Below are positions 28,084-36,344 of a stretch of 64,000 nt of DNA, piece by piece. The translations under genes were made by a program, and so were the position numbers. Below the pieces are notes generated by a model. It did no database searches. It had not been told where the DNA came from and was given only the letters and a program-made list of their open reading frames with translations. Origin of the DNA: Cedecea sp000277545 (GTDB lineage: Bacteria > Pseudomonadota > Gammaproteobacteria > Enterobacterales > Enterobacteriaceae); NCBI GenBank assembly GCA_050847315.1, contig CP193791.1. The stretch is one strand, 5' to 3'. The stretch's first letter is position 1, and each line of letters begins with the position of its first letter.

Positions 28084-28180
28084 AACTGCACAATGTGAAG
28101 ATATGTAACAGTTATTGAACGTCGGTTGACATCCGGCGTGCTGAAATAGTGCCATCTTTCCCGAATATCAGGTTGTTATT

Positions 28181-29128
28181 ATGTCCCAGATCGCTGCCGC
28201 GCATGTTACCGAAGCCCTGCCTCAAACAGGCTGGAAACTCTTCCTTTCCCTCGCGACGGGGGAATGGCAGCCGGGAGCATCCTGGGGCAAGAAGGCTTAC
28301 CGCCGCAAGTTTATTTTACGCTCACTGGCGATGCCTTTGCACACCGTCAGCCTGATGAACAACCTCGCAAGCCAGCCTCATCTTGCCAGCATGCTGAACG
28401 CTCAGCCTGGTCTGCCTTGCCGCCTGCATCGCCCTTACCTTGCGCTGCCGCTAAAACGCAAGCATACGCGGGATACTATCGCTTACCACTACCAGAAAAT
28501 TGCCGAGAAAATGCCGAAAAAAATGCTTAACGGGCATTTCTCTGCAGAAGGTTACCGCCTGGCCACGCTGGTGGGTAAAAACAACGAGCTGATGTTTATC
28601 GATCTCACCTCTCACGATATTGAAGGTAAAGAAGGCGAAGCTTTCCTGAACTTCTGTAATGAAGAAGGCGTTCCCCTGGCGCGTATGACCTTTACTCTCA
28701 ACCAGTTTGAAGGCAAGAACACCTTCTTTATTGGCTGCCTGCAGGGAGCCAAAACCTGGGTGCCTCATGAAGCCATTCAGGCTGCCACAAAGGCTTGCCA
28801 CGGGCTGTTCCCGAAACGCATGCTGCTTGAGGTTGCCTGTGAACTGGCGAAGCTTCTCGACGCAGAGCGCATTCTGGCCGTCGGCAACGGTACGCATATT
28901 TACCGTTCATGGCGCTACGAGAAGAAGAAAAAAGACAGTCTACATGCGGACTATGACAGTTTCTGGCAGTCTATGAGCGGTGAACCTCGCGCCGACGGCC
29001 TGTTTACCCTGCCATCCAGCGTGGAACGCAAACCGCTGGAAGACATTGCCAGCAAAAAACGTGCAGAATATCGCCGCCGTTATGAATTGCTCGACGGCAT
29101 GATGAACAGCATCAACGGTCATTTCTAG
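28181..29128 (+). CDS. ybjX: VirK/YbjX family protein (DUF535)
   Basis: Member of the VirK/YbjX family, implicated in Salmonella and Shigella in envelope stress, antimicrobial-peptide resistance and virulence-factor processing; its biochemistry is unknown. The 315-residue protein has no signal peptide or membrane helix and a basic C-terminus. Family blocks GHFSAEGYRLATLVGKNN and GAKTWVPHEAIQAATKACHGLFPK are present. It is divergent from macAB, convergent with ybjD, and a PhoP box lies in its upstream region. Family call is firm; function is inferred. Confidence 0.9.
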   Translation: MSQIAAAHVTEALPQTGWKLFLSLATGEWQPGASWGKKAYRRKFILRSLAMPLHTVSLMNNLASQPHLASMLNAQPGLPCRLHRPYLALPLKRKHTRDTIAYHYQKIAEKMPKKMLNGHFSAEGYRLATLVGKNNELMFIDLTSHDIEGKEGEAFLNFCNEEGVPLARMTFTLNQFEGKNTFFIGCLQGAKTWVPHEAIQAATKACHGLFPKRMLLEVACELAKLLDAERILAVGNGTHIYRSWRYEKKKKDSLHADYDSFWQSMSGEPRADGLFTLPSSVERKPLEDIASKKRAEYRRRYELLDGMMNSINGHF

Positions 29129-29141
29129 ATCTGCATTTCCA

Positions 29142-29163
29142 GCCGGGCGCTAATCCGCCCGGC
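29142..29163. terminator. Hairpin shared by the convergent ybjX and ybjD ends
   Basis: A perfect 8-bp GC stem (GCCGGGCG with CGCCCGGC) whose loop CTAATC contains the ybjD stop codon. There is no T tract on either strand, so termination ability is uncertain. Confidence 0.4.
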
Positions 29164-30805
29164 CACGCGCCAGCCAAAGCACCCGAGAAAACATTTTACG
29201 AAACAGCGGCGGAACCGCATCCACGCCGCGACGCCCCGCCTCCAGAGCCACTTCGATAGCTAAATCCGGCTTTGACGAACGATGAATAGCTTTCGTAATA
29301 ATCCTGCGCAAATTCATCGGCACATTTTCGGGCAACTGAGCCACGCGATGAAACACATCCGAAAATCCCTGCCGATACATAAAGTGTTCCATATCCAGCG
29401 CAGGCAGCGCTGTAAGATGATCGCGCTCCTGATCCCGGTCATTGTCCAGCAAGCCGCGTACGGTTGCCGCATATTTTTTACCGGCATCATCCCCGTCCAC
29501 CAGCACATGCCATTCAATGCCCATCCGGCGAGCGAACTTAATCAGCGGGCGCAGGCCAGATTGTGCAAACTCGATGACCTTCACGCCTTCGGCATCAAAA
29601 TGGTGCCCACACTGGCGCGCCAGTTCGTTCATCACCCACACTTCGGTCTCGCCTTCCACCAGCAGCCAACAGCGGGCAAAGAGTGACGACGCGCGATTAA
29701 AACGAATGTGGAAAGCAATTCTCCGGCTCTCTTCCGCGTTCATACCGCCCGGTCCAAGCCGCCACGCGGCCACTCGGGAGGATTCACGCACCAGCCGGCA
29801 AACCTGTTCTACCGGCGTCAGAGAGAGCAGCTCTCCGGAATTGGTCGTGGTAATTTTTTGTAGCGGCAGCAGATTCAGCAGGTGCCAGGCGACAGACAGC
29901 ATAATCGGATGCAGCCGGGTTTCAGGATCTTCCACCAGCAGCAGCGGGCGAGCGTCCCTGTCGAGCGCAATGCTGCCCTTCGCCTGTAGCAACGTGGAAA
30001 ACATGCCCAGCAGGATCATGCGGTGCGAACGGCTGCCTGGCTTGTCGATCATCCGGTTGATCACATCCAGATAGCGCCAGCTGCGCTGCTCATCATGAGA
30101 ACGCCGCCGCATCAGGCGCTGGTGGGCTATCGCGCCCTGCTCAGAGAAATAGTGTTCAAGCAGCTGTACCATGGCCGACAGCCCTTGCCGCAGCTGCGCA
30201 TCGGTGAGGTTTTGCGGCCTTGATACCAGCTCTCGCGCCAGGAAATCCAGCTGGCGCGCGGTCAGCTCCGTTTCCGGCATTTCGGGCATGCTTCCGTTGC
30301 GCAGCCGCCGCATGAATCGGGCATCTCTGAGGCGCAGCACCGGGTTCAGCCGCGTGATATTCATCGCCATATCGTCAATTTCGTCCAGCGCCAGCGGCTG
30401 GCCGTGGGCATTGAGAAAGCTTCGCAGCGTTAAAACCGTCCCTTCATCCCCAAGCTCTCCTTCCAGACGGTAATAAATACGATGGAAGCCGTCGTTCCCC
30501 GCCACCCAAACCGGGGAAAGGTTACGATACCGCCGCCCTAAATGGTGGCCAGGCGCCGCCTCGCGGAAGGTCAGGATGATTTGCAGGTGACTTTCACGGC
30601 CATGCAGCTCGCCGGGGGGAAAATAGAAATCTTCGCGAACAAAATGGTACAGCTCCCGGTGCGGGGAAAGTAGCAAAGTCAGCGCATCTAACAGGCTGGA
30701 TTTACCCCAGGCATTTTCGCCAATCAGCACGTTGTTTTGCTCAAGCATTAACGACAAACGGTTAATACCGCGAAAACCAACCATCTCAACTCGCTCGAGA
30801 AACAT
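29150..30805 (-). CDS. ybjD: OLD-family ATPase/TOPRIM protein YbjD
   Basis: Overcoming-lysogenization-defect-like protein with an ABC-type ATPase and a C-terminal TOPRIM nuclease-like domain; the cellular role is unproven. Walker A GENAWGKSS is at 29-37. A signature/Walker B region LLLVEDPETRLHP is near residue 310. TOPRIM motifs WLLVEGETE and VDGDDAGKK follow near 395 and 450. The ATG at 30805 has GGAGG upstream and gives 551 residues, close to the 552 of E. coli. Related OLD proteins act in phage defence, but YbjD is a conserved core gene. Confidence 0.92.
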   Translation of the reverse strand: MFLERVEMVGFRGINRLSLMLEQNNVLIGENAWGKSSLLDALTLLLSPHRELYHFVREDFYFPPGELHGRESHLQIILTFREAAPGHHLGRRYRNLSPVWVAGNDGFHRIYYRLEGELGDEGTVLTLRSFLNAHGQPLALDEIDDMAMNITRLNPVLRLRDARFMRRLRNGSMPEMPETELTARQLDFLARELVSRPQNLTDAQLRQGLSAMVQLLEHYFSEQGAIAHQRLMRRRSHDEQRSWRYLDVINRMIDKPGSRSHRMILLGMFSTLLQAKGSIALDRDARPLLLVEDPETRLHPIMLSVAWHLLNLLPLQKITTTNSGELLSLTPVEQVCRLVRESSRVAAWRLGPGGMNAEESRRIAFHIRFNRASSLFARCWLLVEGETEVWVMNELARQCGHHFDAEGVKVIEFAQSGLRPLIKFARRMGIEWHVLVDGDDAGKKYAATVRGLLDNDRDQERDHLTALPALDMEHFMYRQGFSDVFHRVAQLPENVPMNLRRIITKAIHRSSKPDLAIEVALEAGRRGVDAVPPLFRKMFSRVLWLARGRAD

Positions 30806-31215
30806 ACCGCCTCCTGTGCATCCGCTTTCATCCAGCGTCCTTTTCGAGTATAGCGGCAACCCGGAAGGCAATGTAACCACACAATGTCAAAGCGTTACGC
30901 GATAAACGCACGCCGCCTTTACCATAATCAATTCGTGCTGAGGCGTATTTTTTTATTATCCGGAATATTCTTACTTCATTCAAAGATAACCTATACTTCT
31001 GCTACCTCTCCTCAGAAAAGGAATAACACCTCATTGCCCTAAATCAAAAAACTAGAATTTATTGTACTGGTGGCGAAATGGCGAAATACCTAATATTAAC
31101 GCGCATTTAATATTACTTTCGTCATTCACTTGATGACGGTGAATTAGCGACAGTCAGGGTCATGTGATTTAGCGCGTGAACCTTGCATTGTTTCTGGCTT
31201 TTATCAGAGGTGGTT
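30806..31215. other. ybjD-aqpZ divergent intergenic region
   Basis: About 410 AT-rich bases between divergent starts. A 6-bp hairpin (CGTCAT with ATGACG, 31120-31138) has no T tract. No gene or recognisable RNA is seen; promoters for both neighbours are expected here. Confidence 0.45.
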
Positions 31216-31911
31216 ATGTTTAGAAAATTAGCAGCCGAGTTCTTCGGGACATTCTGGCTGGTATTTGGTGGCTGTGGTAGCGCAGTATTAGCGGCAGCAT
31301 TCCCGGAATTAGGCATTGGCTTTGTCGGCGTCGCGCTGGCATTTGGTTTAACCGTGCTGACCATGGCTTTTGCAGTCGGCCATATTTCCGGTGGTCACTT
31401 TAACCCGGCCGTCACACTTGGCCTCTGGGCCGGTGGCCGCTTCCCGGCTAAAGAAGTGATTGGCTATATTATTGCCCAGGTGATTGGCGGGATTGTCGCT
31501 GCCGCTATCCTTTATTTAATCGCCAGCGGTAAAGCAGGCTTTGATGCCGCAGCCAGCGGTTTTGCTTCTAACGGCTACGGCGAACATTCTCCGGGTGGAT
31601 ATTCCATGCTGTCCGCCATTGTGATTGAAATCGTATTAACCTGTGGATTCTTGATTGTTATTCACGGTGCAACGGACAAATTTGCTGCACCGGGTTTTGC
31701 GCCAATAGCCATTGGCCTGGCATTAACCTTAATTCACTTAATTAGTATTCCGGTTACCAACACCTCAGTAAACCCTGCGCGCAGTACCGCAGTGGCTATT
31801 TTCCAGGGCGGCTGGGCGCTGGATCAACTGTGGCTTTTCTGGGTGATGCCTATTATTGGCGGGATTCTGGGCGGTATTATTTACCGCACCCTGCTGGAAA
31901 AACGCAGCTAG
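31216..31911 (+). CDS. aqpZ: Aquaporin Z
   Basis: Inner-membrane tetrameric water channel. Six membrane helices and two half-helices are evident, with NPA motifs at Asn63-Pro64-Ala65 and near residue 186 (SVNPARS), whose Arg forms the selectivity filter. The start MFRKLAAEFFGTF at 31216 gives 231 residues as in E. coli; an in-frame ATG 11 codons upstream lacks a ribosome site. A strong terminator follows. It lies between ybjD and lysO as in K-12. Confidence 0.97.
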   Translation: MFRKLAAEFFGTFWLVFGGCGSAVLAAAFPELGIGFVGVALAFGLTVLTMAFAVGHISGGHFNPAVTLGLWAGGRFPAKEVIGYIIAQVIGGIVAAAILYLIASGKAGFDAAASGFASNGYGEHSPGGYSMLSAIVIEIVLTCGFLIVIHGATDKFAAPGFAPIAIGLALTLIHLISIPVTNTSVNPARSTAVAIFQGGWALDQLWLFWVMPIIGGILGGIIYRTLLEKRS

Positions 31912-31918
31912 GCCCCGA

Positions 31919-31954
31919 GGCAGGCTTACTCGGGTAAGCCTGCCGTTTTCTTTT
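31919..31954 (+). terminator. Terminator of aqpZ
   Basis: A perfect 11-bp stem (GGCAGGCTTAC with GTAAGCCTGCC), loop TCGG, followed by GTTTTCTTTT. It lies 8 bases after the aqpZ stop. Confidence 0.9.
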
Positions 31955-32055
31955 CCCCGCATAAACCTTTTTCTTCGCCCCTACTCGACTCAATTCCTTT
32001 CTTTCGGTAGTGTGACATCCGTCGTAACATTTTAACTACAAGGACTGTCCCTCCC

Positions 32056-32955
32056 ATGCTGTCAGGATTACTTATTATCCTGGTGCCGTTGCTCGTCGGT
32101 TACCTGATTCCGCTGAAACAAATCCACCTGCTCAGGCTGATTCACCGCCTGCTGGGCTGGATTGTTTACGTGATCCTCTTCCTGATGGGCATTAGCCTGG
32201 CGTTCCTCGATAATCTCGCCAGCAACCTGCTGACTATCCTGCATTACTCGGTGATAAGCGTCGGGGTGATCCTGCTGTGTAACATCGCCGGCCTCTTGCT
32301 GCTGGAACGTGCTCTCCCGTGGCGGCATCAGCACAAACAGGAAAAACTCCCCTCGCGCCTGGCGATGGCCCTGGAGTCCTTACAGCTTTGCGGGGTAGTG
32401 GCTTTGGGCTTCCTGCTGGGGCTGACCGGATTTGAGGTGCTTAAATACGCCACAGAGGCCAGCGAATATACGCTTATTTTCCTGCTGCTGCTGGTCGGGA
32501 TCCAGCTTCGCAACAGCGGCATGACCTTCCGGCAAATCGTTCTCAACCGTCGCGGCATTATTGTCGCCATTGTGGTCGTTTTCAGCTCAATGGTCGCCGG
32601 GGCGATCAACGCCCTACTGCTTGGCCTGCCGATAAAAACAGGTCTGGCTATGGCCTCTGGGTTCGGCTGGTATTCGCTGTCCGGGATCCTGATGACCGAG
32701 TCCTACGGGCCGGTGATTGGCAGCGCAACCTTCTTTAACGATCTGGTGCGGGAATTACTGGCTATTATGCTTATCCCGGCTTTGGTGCGCCGCAGCCGCT
32801 CAACGGCTCTGGGCCTTTGTGGCGCCACCTCGATGGACTTTACCCTGCCGGTGCTGCAGCGCAGCGGCGGTGTGGAAATCGTGCCTGCCGCCATTGTGCA
32901 CGGATTTATTCTTAGCCTGCTGACCCCGCTGCTCATTGCCTTCTTCGCCGCCTGA
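32056..32955 (+). CDS. lysO: L-lysine exporter LysO
   Basis: Inner-membrane exporter of lysine and toxic analogues such as thialysine (formerly YbjE, DUF340). The 299 residues form about eight hydrophobic helices. The conserved segment SGFGWYSLSGILMTESYGPVIGS near residue 197 and the Asp in CGATSMDFTLPVLQR near 257 match E. coli LysO, where acidic membrane residues are needed for transport. It sits between aqpZ and hcp. In E. coli ArgR regulates it, but I see no good ArgR box in the 100 bases upstream here. Confidence 0.95.
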   Translation: MLSGLLIILVPLLVGYLIPLKQIHLLRLIHRLLGWIVYVILFLMGISLAFLDNLASNLLTILHYSVISVGVILLCNIAGLLLLERALPWRHQHKQEKLPSRLAMALESLQLCGVVALGFLLGLTGFEVLKYATEASEYTLIFLLLLVGIQLRNSGMTFRQIVLNRRGIIVAIVVVFSSMVAGAINALLLGLPIKTGLAMASGFGWYSLSGILMTESYGPVIGSATFFNDLVRELLAIMLIPALVRRSRSTALGLCGATSMDFTLPVLQRSGGVEIVPAAIVHGFILSLLTPLLIAFFAA

Positions 32956-32963
32956 TACCTCTC

Positions 32964-32985
32964 TGGCGGTAGCCTGCTGCCGCCA
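32964..32985 (+). terminator. Hairpin after lysO
   Basis: A 9-bp stem (TGGCGGTAG with CTGCCGCCA, one T-G pair), loop CCTG, 8 bases after the lysO stop. It lacks a T tract, so it is a weak or Rho-assisted terminator at best. Confidence 0.4.
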
Positions 32986-32988
32986 AAG

Positions 32989-33002
32989 TTGAGCTATATC
33001 AA
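32989..33002 (+). promoter_or_regulatory. FNR site upstream of hcp
   Basis: TTGAG-CTAT-ATCAA matches TTGAT-N4-ATCAA at nine of ten bases. It is about 95 bases before the hcp ATG. FNR activation of hcp-hcr is established in E. coli. Confidence 0.65.
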
Positions 33003-33061
33003 TCTCCCTTTAAGTTGCACCAAAAAGTCCTTTTAACCTGTTGAGCCGGAGCCTAACCTTA

Positions 33062-33084
33062 AACATGTATTTAAAATATAACTT
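33062..33084 (+). promoter_or_regulatory. NsrR operator upstream of hcp
   Basis: A 23-bp imperfect palindrome whose left arm is AACATGTATTT and right arm is AAATATAACTT, differing from the NsrR consensus at about three of 23 bases. It ends 12 bases before the hcp ATG, where bound NsrR would block transcription. NsrR repression of hcp is known in E. coli. Confidence 0.7.
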
Positions 33085-33096
33085 TAAGGTGACATC

Positions 33097-34749
33097 ATGT
33101 TTTGTGTGCAGTGTGAACAGACCATTCGTACCCCGGCCGGCGACGGCTGCGCCTATGCCCAGGGCGTCTGCGGTAAAACGGCCCAGACTTCCGATCTACA
33201 GGATCTGCTGATCGCGACGTTGCAGGGGCTGTCCGCCTGGGCCGTTGCCGCACGCGAACGCGGTATTATCGACCACGAGATTGATAACTTTGCTCCCCGC
33301 GCCTTCTTCTCAACGCTGACCAACGTGAACTTCGACTCCGGCCGCATCGTTGGCTATGCCCGAGATGCCATTGCCATGCGCGAAGATCTGAAAATCCGTA
33401 CGCTGGCTGTCGATCCTGCGGCCATCGTCACTCACCCGATGGCAGAGCTTCAGTTGGTCAGCAGTGACCTCGGTGAACTTCAGCGCCAGGCCGCTGAATT
33501 CACGCCAAATCGTGACAAAGCCGACATTGGCGAAGATATTCTCGGCCTGCGCCTGCTGTGCCTGTACGGCATGAAAGGCGCCGCCGCTTATATGGAACAC
33601 GCACATGTGCTGGGCCAGTACGACAACGATATTTACGCCCAGTACCACAACATCATGGCGTGGCTCGGCACCTGGCCTGCGGATATGGGCGCGCTGCTGG
33701 ACTGTTCCATGGAAATCGGCCAGATGAACTTCAAAGTGATGAGCATTCTGGATCAGGGGGAAACCGGCAAATACGGCCATCCAACCCCAACCCAGGTTAA
33801 CGTACGCCCGGTCGCCGGGAAGTGCATCCTGATTTCCGGCCATGACCTGAAAGATCTCTATAACTTGCTCGAGCAAACCGAAGGCACCGGCGTGAACGTC
33901 TACACTCACGGTGAAATGCTCCCGGCGCACGGCTATCCAGAACTGCGGAAATTCAAACACCTGGTCGGCAACTACGGCAGCGGCTGGCAGAACCAGCAAA
34001 CGGAATTCGCCCGCTTCCCAGGCCCTATTGTCATGACTTCCAACTGCATCATCGACCCAACCGTGGGCTCGTACGATGACCGAATTTGGACCCGCAGCAT
34101 CGTCGGCTGGCCGGGCGTCAGCCACCTCGAAGGCGACAATTTTAGCCCGGTGATTACCCAGGCCCAGCAAATGGCCGGTTTCCCGTACAGCGAAATCGAA
34201 CACCTGATCACCGTCGGCTTTGGCCGCCAGACGTTACTGGGTGCGGCAGACACGCTCATCGATCTGGTTAGCCGCGAAAAACTTCGCCACATCTTCCTGG
34301 TCGGCGGCTGCGACGGCGCACGCGGAGAACGTAATTACTTCACCGACTTCGCCACCAGCGTGCCGCAGGACTGCCTAATCCTGACCCTGGCCTGCGGTAA
34401 ATACCGCTTCAACAAGCTGGATTTCGGCAACATCGAAGGGCTGCCGCGCCTGGTGGATGCCGGCCAGTGCAACGATGCATATTCAGCGATCATTCTGGCG
34501 GTCACCCTCGCCGAGAAACTGGGCTGCGGCGTGAACGACCTGCCGCTGAGCCTCGTGCTCTCCTGGTTTGAGCAAAAGGCGATTGTAATTCTGCTCACGC
34601 TGCTGTCGCTCGGCGTGACTAACATCGTGACCGGTCCGACCGCACCGGGCTTCCTGACGCCAAACCTGCTGGCGGTGCTGAACGAGAAATTTGGCCTGCG
34701 CGCCATCACCACCGTTGAGCAAGACATCCAACAGTTAATGAGCGCGTAA
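33097..34749 (+). CDS. hcp: Hydroxylamine reductase / hybrid-cluster protein
   Basis: Fe-S protein with a hybrid 4Fe-2S-2O cluster; it acts as a high-affinity NO reductase and protein S-nitrosylase in anaerobic cells. The N-terminal cluster ligands are Cys3, Cys6, Cys18 and Cys25, the spacing of the enterobacterial class. Hybrid-cluster ligand regions include VGGCDGARGERNYFTDFA and LACGKYRFN. It has 550 residues, as in E. coli. hcr starts 9 bases after its stop. FNR and NsrR sites lie upstream. Confidence 0.98.
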   Translation: MFCVQCEQTIRTPAGDGCAYAQGVCGKTAQTSDLQDLLIATLQGLSAWAVAARERGIIDHEIDNFAPRAFFSTLTNVNFDSGRIVGYARDAIAMREDLKIRTLAVDPAAIVTHPMAELQLVSSDLGELQRQAAEFTPNRDKADIGEDILGLRLLCLYGMKGAAAYMEHAHVLGQYDNDIYAQYHNIMAWLGTWPADMGALLDCSMEIGQMNFKVMSILDQGETGKYGHPTPTQVNVRPVAGKCILISGHDLKDLYNLLEQTEGTGVNVYTHGEMLPAHGYPELRKFKHLVGNYGSGWQNQQTEFARFPGPIVMTSNCIIDPTVGSYDDRIWTRSIVGWPGVSHLEGDNFSPVITQAQQMAGFPYSEIEHLITVGFGRQTLLGAADTLIDLVSREKLRHIFLVGGCDGARGERNYFTDFATSVPQDCLILTLACGKYRFNKLDFGNIEGLPRLVDAGQCNDAYSAIILAVTLAEKLGCGVNDLPLSLVLSWFEQKAIVILLTLLSLGVTNIVTGPTAPGFLTPNLLAVLNEKFGLRAITTVEQDIQQLMSA

Positions 34750-34758
34750 GGAGCAGCC

Positions 34759-35727
34759 ATGACCATGCCAACGCCGCTGTGCCCGCACCGTATGCAGGTA
34801 CACCATATTCACCAGGAAACGCCGGATGTCTGGACGCTGTCGCTGATCAACCACGACTTCTATCCCTACAAAGCCGGGCAATATGCCCTGGTGAGCATTC
34901 GCAACGGCAGCGAGACGCTGCGGGCCTATACGATCTCTTCCACTCCGGGTCTGAGTGAGTTCATCACGCTGACGGTACGGCGCATCGACGGCGGCGCGGG
35001 CTCAGAGTGGCTGACCGGAGAAGTGAAAATCGGCGACTACCTGTGGCTGTCTGAAGCCCAGGGCGAGTTCAGCTGTGAAAACATCGTGTCGGAGCGCTAT
35101 CTGCTGCTGGCGGCGGGCTGCGGCGTCACGCCGATTATGGCCATGCGCCGCTGGCTGGCAAAACACCGCCCGCAAGTGGACGTGCAGGTCATCTACAACG
35201 TGCGCTCCCCGCAGGACGTGATTTTTGCTGACGAATGGCGGCATTACCCGGTCACGCTGGTGGCAGAAAACAACGCCACCCACGGCTTTATCGCCGGGCG
35301 ACTGACTCGCGAGATCCTGGCCGCGGTGCCGGATATCGCCAGCCGGACGGTTATGACCTGCGGGCCTGCGCCTTATATGGACATGGTTGAGAAAGAAGTG
35401 AAAGCGCTGGGAGTCGCGGCGTTTTATCGGGAAGTGTTCTTCACGCCAGCCGCTGCACCCTCAGCGGGCGGCCTGAAGTTCACCACGCTCCAGCCGATGC
35501 GTGAGTTCTACTCACCGGTGGGCAGCACGCTGCTTGCCGCGCTGGAGAGCAACAGCGTGCCTGTGAATGCCGCCTGCCGCGCCGGAGTTTGCGGCTGCTG
35601 TAAAACAAAAGTGGTTTCTGGCGACTATACAGTCTCCAGCACCATGACGCTGACGGAAGAAGAAATTGCCAGCGGCTACGTGCTGGCCTGCTCCTGCCAT
35701 CCACAGAGCGACCTGGTGCTCGCCTGA
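34759..35727 (+). CDS. hcr: NADH oxidoreductase Hcr
   Basis: Electron donor for Hcp, moving electrons from NADH through FAD and a [2Fe-2S] centre. The FAD motif RAYTISST is near residue 55, and the NAD-binding segment LLLAAGCGVTPIMAM near 116. The C-terminal ferredoxin domain has CRAGVCGCCKTKV (near 273-285) and a further Cys in LACSCHP. It has 322 residues, as in E. coli. It is co-transcribed with hcp and followed by a terminator. Confidence 0.97.
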   Translation: MTMPTPLCPHRMQVHHIHQETPDVWTLSLINHDFYPYKAGQYALVSIRNGSETLRAYTISSTPGLSEFITLTVRRIDGGAGSEWLTGEVKIGDYLWLSEAQGEFSCENIVSERYLLLAAGCGVTPIMAMRRWLAKHRPQVDVQVIYNVRSPQDVIFADEWRHYPVTLVAENNATHGFIAGRLTREILAAVPDIASRTVMTCGPAPYMDMVEKEVKALGVAAFYREVFFTPAAAPSAGGLKFTTLQPMREFYSPVGSTLLAALESNSVPVNAACRAGVCGCCKTKVVSGDYTVSSTMTLTEEEIASGYVLACSCHPQSDLVLA

Positions 35728-35734
35728 TCTAAAC

Positions 35735-35762
35735 AGGCACCTTCACGGTGCCTTTTCTTTTT
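35735..35762 (+). terminator. Terminator of hcp-hcr
   Basis: A 7-bp stem (AGGCACC with GGTGCCT, loop TTCAC) followed by a T-rich tract of about ten bases. It lies directly between hcr and the convergent DoxX-family gene. Confidence 0.85.
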
Positions 35763-36194
35763 CTATCGCCAGGCCGACTTGCCAAACGCGTAACGCCCTG
35801 CGCCGCAAAAGACTATCGCCAGCGCGCCGAGGAAAAAGTACATCAGGCTTTCAACGCCCCAGGCCCCGGTTTTATCCAGCATGAAGGTTTCCCCCACGCC
35901 CACCAGCAGCCAGGCCACAATCATCGTGCACGCCAGCCCAAGCGCGGACAGGCGAGTGAGGATCCCTAAAATAATCAGCAGCGGGGCAAGCACCTCACCC
36001 AGCAGCACGCCATAGGCGACAAACTCCGGGATGCCATGCGCCGCCAGCATTCCCTTAATCCCGTCCACGCCGCCAAACAGCTTGTGCAGGCCGTGAAACA
36101 GCATCAGGCCGCCTACCGCCAGACGCAGTAACAATTTTCCCAGATCGTCTTTGTTTAGCGCGCCATTCACTGCATTTAACAATTTAGTAACCAT
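35763..36194 (-). CDS. DoxX family membrane protein
   Basis: Small inner-membrane protein of 143 residues with four predicted helices and the DoxX-family pattern LLLRLAVGGLMLFHGLHKLFGG near residue 25, then GVLLGEVLAPLLIILGILTRLSAL. The family includes quinol-oxidase-associated and thiosulfate-related subunits, but most members are uncharacterised. The ATG at 36194 follows GGGTGG at good spacing; a GTG four codons earlier is possible. It is not present between hcr and poxB in K-12. It is divergent from poxB and convergent with hcr. Confidence 0.85.
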   Translation of the reverse strand: MVTKLLNAVNGALNKDDLGKLLLRLAVGGLMLFHGLHKLFGGVDGIKGMLAAHGIPEFVAYGVLLGEVLAPLLIILGILTRLSALGLACTMIVAWLLVGVGETFMLDKTGAWGVESLMYFFLGALAIVFCGAGRYAFGKSAWR

Positions 36195-36344
36195 ATGAAT
36201 TGCCACCCTTTTAAAATGATAACGAGAATAATTTACGCTTAATATTTGCTAACAAATAGCCCCAATTTTAGGGAGGCCATTCCCTGCCGTTACACAGAAT
36301 TGAACTAAGCTTGTAAGCGCTATCACACTGGACAAGGAAAACCG

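Noticed and set aside
36300..36326. Stationary-phase promoter of poxB
   Set aside because: TTGAAC and a CTATCAC-like element are present, but the spacing (15) and -10 match are too weak to annotate.
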